Assembly (NCBI GenBank): GCA_028865845.1
Contig: JAGWJK010000010.1
Coordinates: 1-16,129 of the forward strand
Direction of reading: 5' to 3'
Length of the DNA stretch: 16,129 nt
Source of the DNA: Rhizobiaceae bacterium
GTDB taxonomy: Bacteria; Pseudomonadota; Alphaproteobacteria; Rhizobiales; Rhizobiaceae
Under the pieces are notes generated by a model. The model saw nothing but the letters and a program-made list of their open reading frames with translations, made no database searches and was not told the DNA's origin. Position 1 is the stretch's first letter, and each line of letters starts with the position of its first letter. Positions 14,857 through 16,129 of this stretch are shown here, in pieces. A program made the translations under genes and the position numbers.

Positions 14857-14923
14857 CGCGTTGCGTGGGGCCGAAGCTCATGTGGCGTGGATGCCGATGA
14901 TGGCAGCAATGCACGCCGGGCGG

Positions 14924-15466
14924 TTATCGGGTCGAGAGCAGGACCGAACTTTCGACGATATCGGCGAAGTCGGATTTGAGCTGCGCCATCGTCACGTCGA
15001 AAATCGCGCGCGCAGATAGGTTCTCGCCGGGCAGGTCAAAGCCGATGACCGCATCCCTGACAACGCTCATGTTAAACCCGAGATCGGCGCCGGACCGGAC
15101 CGTGGAGCTGATGCAGAAGCTCGCAACCGCGCCGGTCACGACAAGGCTCGTGATACCCTCGGCCTGCAGGTAGTGCTCCAGCCCGGTCGAAGCGAAGCCG
15201 GAGGAGGTCGTCTTGAGGAAAATCGCTTCGTCTTCAAGCGCCTCGGCACAGGGCATCGGCTGAAAACCGGGTGCTGCCGGATGGAGCGGCGACGCCGGGT
15301 CATTATCCTGATGGCGGATGTGGATGACGGCCTGACCTCGTTCCCTAAACGCCGCCGCAAGTGCGGCGATCTTGTCAGCGGCATCGCCGTTCACGTGGTC
15401 ACGCCCAGCTTCAAGACGATGCTGCATGAGCATCTGCATGTCGACAATGACCAGTGCAGTTTTCAT
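14924..15466 (-). CDS. Isochorismatase family cysteine hydrolase
   Basis: Cytoplasmic hydrolase of the isochorismatase-like/nicotinamidase fold; 180 residues. The catalytic triad is visible: Asp9 in ALVIVDMQ, Lys85 in FLKTTSSGF and Cys118 in GAVASFCISST. The active cysteine indicates an amidase-type enzyme (such as nicotinamidase, N-carbamoyl hydrolase or ureidoacrylate-type), not a true isochorismate pyruvate-lyase, which lacks it. The substrate cannot be fixed. The start at 15466 follows a short GAG-type ribosome site. It is convergent with hxlR (67 bases apart) and downstream of the kinase-like gene on the same strand with a 180-base gap, so probably separately transcribed. Confidence 0.9.
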   Translation of the reverse strand: MKTALVIVDMQMLMQHRLEAGRDHVNGDAADKIAALAAAFRERGQAVIHIRHQDNDPASPLHPAAPGFQPMPCAEALEDEAIFLKTTSSGFASTGLEHYLQAEGITSLVVTGAVASFCISSTVRSGADLGFNMSVVRDAVIGFDLPGENLSARAIFDVTMAQLKSDFADIVESSVLLSTR

Positions 15467-15646
15467 ATTTTCTCAATCTTCTACCGAAGAATTTGTTCGC
15501 TGGGGTTGTAGAATTAGCATGGCAGACGAAGCCTGCAAAGGGCGCTGGCGGGAGCGCGCCGGTGGCGTCGCTGCTTATGTTACGCTTCCGCATCGATGAA
15601 GACAATGGACGTAGGATTCGTAGAGGATGGTTTCGCCGGGCTGCCC

Positions 15647-16129
15647 TTAGCCGACCTCTCTGCATTTCGATAGAATATCGTCGACAACGGCGGTAAGCGG
15701 CGCAGTCGCATCAATGGACGTCGCGTTTTCGGGAATGTCTTCTCGCGTCGCATGCAGCCGCAAAACCACGTCTCGTTCGGCTGGTTTTCCGCCGAATTCG
15801 TCTTCCGGCCTGTCGGCAAGCCGTCGCTTCAGCGTGTCTGCGTCGACGTCGAGAACGAAGATGTCGTCGAACAGGTCGATGAAGCGATCATGGTTTCTCG
15901 ATCCGCCGCAGAAGAAGGAGATCGGATGGCTTCGATCGGCCACGATGGATCTGACCTTGCCCACATCCCAGAGATGGTGTTTGTGCCCAAAAGCGATATC
16001 GGAAATGTTCGGATCCAGTGCCGAGTGATCCAGCGGCTCGCCTGTTTCCGGATTGCCTTTATATGCCAATTCACGGTCGCCATGGATGACGTGGTAACCG
16101 CGCCGTTGCAGCTCGGTGGCAACCGATGT
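15647..16129 (-). CDS. P-loop kinase-like ATPase, N-terminus missing (runs off the right edge)
   Basis: C-terminal 160 residues of a small P-loop protein of the shikimate/adenylate/nucleoside-kinase-like group. The first visible residues, TSVATELQRRGYHVIHGDRE, look like the helix directly after a Walker A motif followed by the first substrate-binding strand, so the P-loop lies just outside the window. FDDIFVLDVDADTLKRRLADR resembles the strand and LID-type Arg region of such kinases. An in-frame TTG at 16069 is not the true start, since family-like sequence continues to the edge. The substrate is unknown; similar rhizobial proteins are usually called AAA family ATPase or nucleoside kinase. 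Confidence 0.75.
   Translation of the reverse strand, partial: TSVATELQRRGYHVIHGDRELAYKGNPETGEPLDHSALDPNISDIAFGHKHHLWDVGKVRSIVADRSHPISFFCGGSRNHDRFIDLFDDIFVLDVDADTLKRRLADRPEDEFGGKPAERDVVLRLHATREDIPENATSIDATAPLTAVVDDILSKCREVG

Overview
The window is an ordinary-looking chromosomal (or large-replicon) segment of a GC-rich alphaproteobacterium, most likely Rhizobium or a close relative. The basis is the composition, the rhizobial-looking promoters (TTGAC-type -35 boxes) and the gene families present. No insertion sequence, integrase, CRISPR array or phage gene was found.

Left part (1-7269, perhaps to 8268). A divergently transcribed aldo/keto reductase, cut by the left edge, faces a plus-strand cluster. 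The cluster encodes a periplasmic binding protein, a fused double-domain permease and an ATPase, which together form a complete FbpABC/PhnSTU-type importer. These are followed by an isopenicillin-N-synthase-family Fe(II)/2-oxoglutarate dioxygenase, an endonuclease/exonuclease/phosphatase-fold enzyme and a Nudix hydrolase whose start overlaps the previous stop as ATGA. A PhzF-family isomerase follows 81 bases later. The layout reads as uptake plus cytoplasmic oxidation and phospho-ester or pyrophosphate cleavage of an unidentified compound. The binding protein lacks one of the two tyrosines expected for ferric iron, so free Fe3+ is an unlikely cargo. Two terminator-like hairpins punctuate the cluster. 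One lies, unusually, inside the first codons of the permease.

Middle (8269-12185). A tRNA-Lys(CTT) is followed by a minus-strand lipoprotein with an alpha/beta-hydrolase (DUF900-like) domain. Next come about 430 bases with no supportable gene but a long hairpin, a minus-strand NAD-dependent epimerase-like SDR, and a small Cys-rich GFA-family protein.

Right part (12186-16129). A Tat-exported, Cys-type sulfatase converges on a beta-class-like glutathione S-transferase. The GST is divergent from an HxlR regulator with a conserved N-terminal cysteine, and a 17-bp imperfect palindrome lies where their predicted promoters overlap. An isochorismatase-family hydrolase and the C-terminal part of a P-loop kinase-like ATPase, cut by the right edge, complete the window. 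Many genes here look like stand-alone detoxification or scavenging functions. The strongest candidates for something undescribed are the importer/dioxygenase/EEP/Nudix cluster and the in-gene terminator that appears to set its internal expression ratio.
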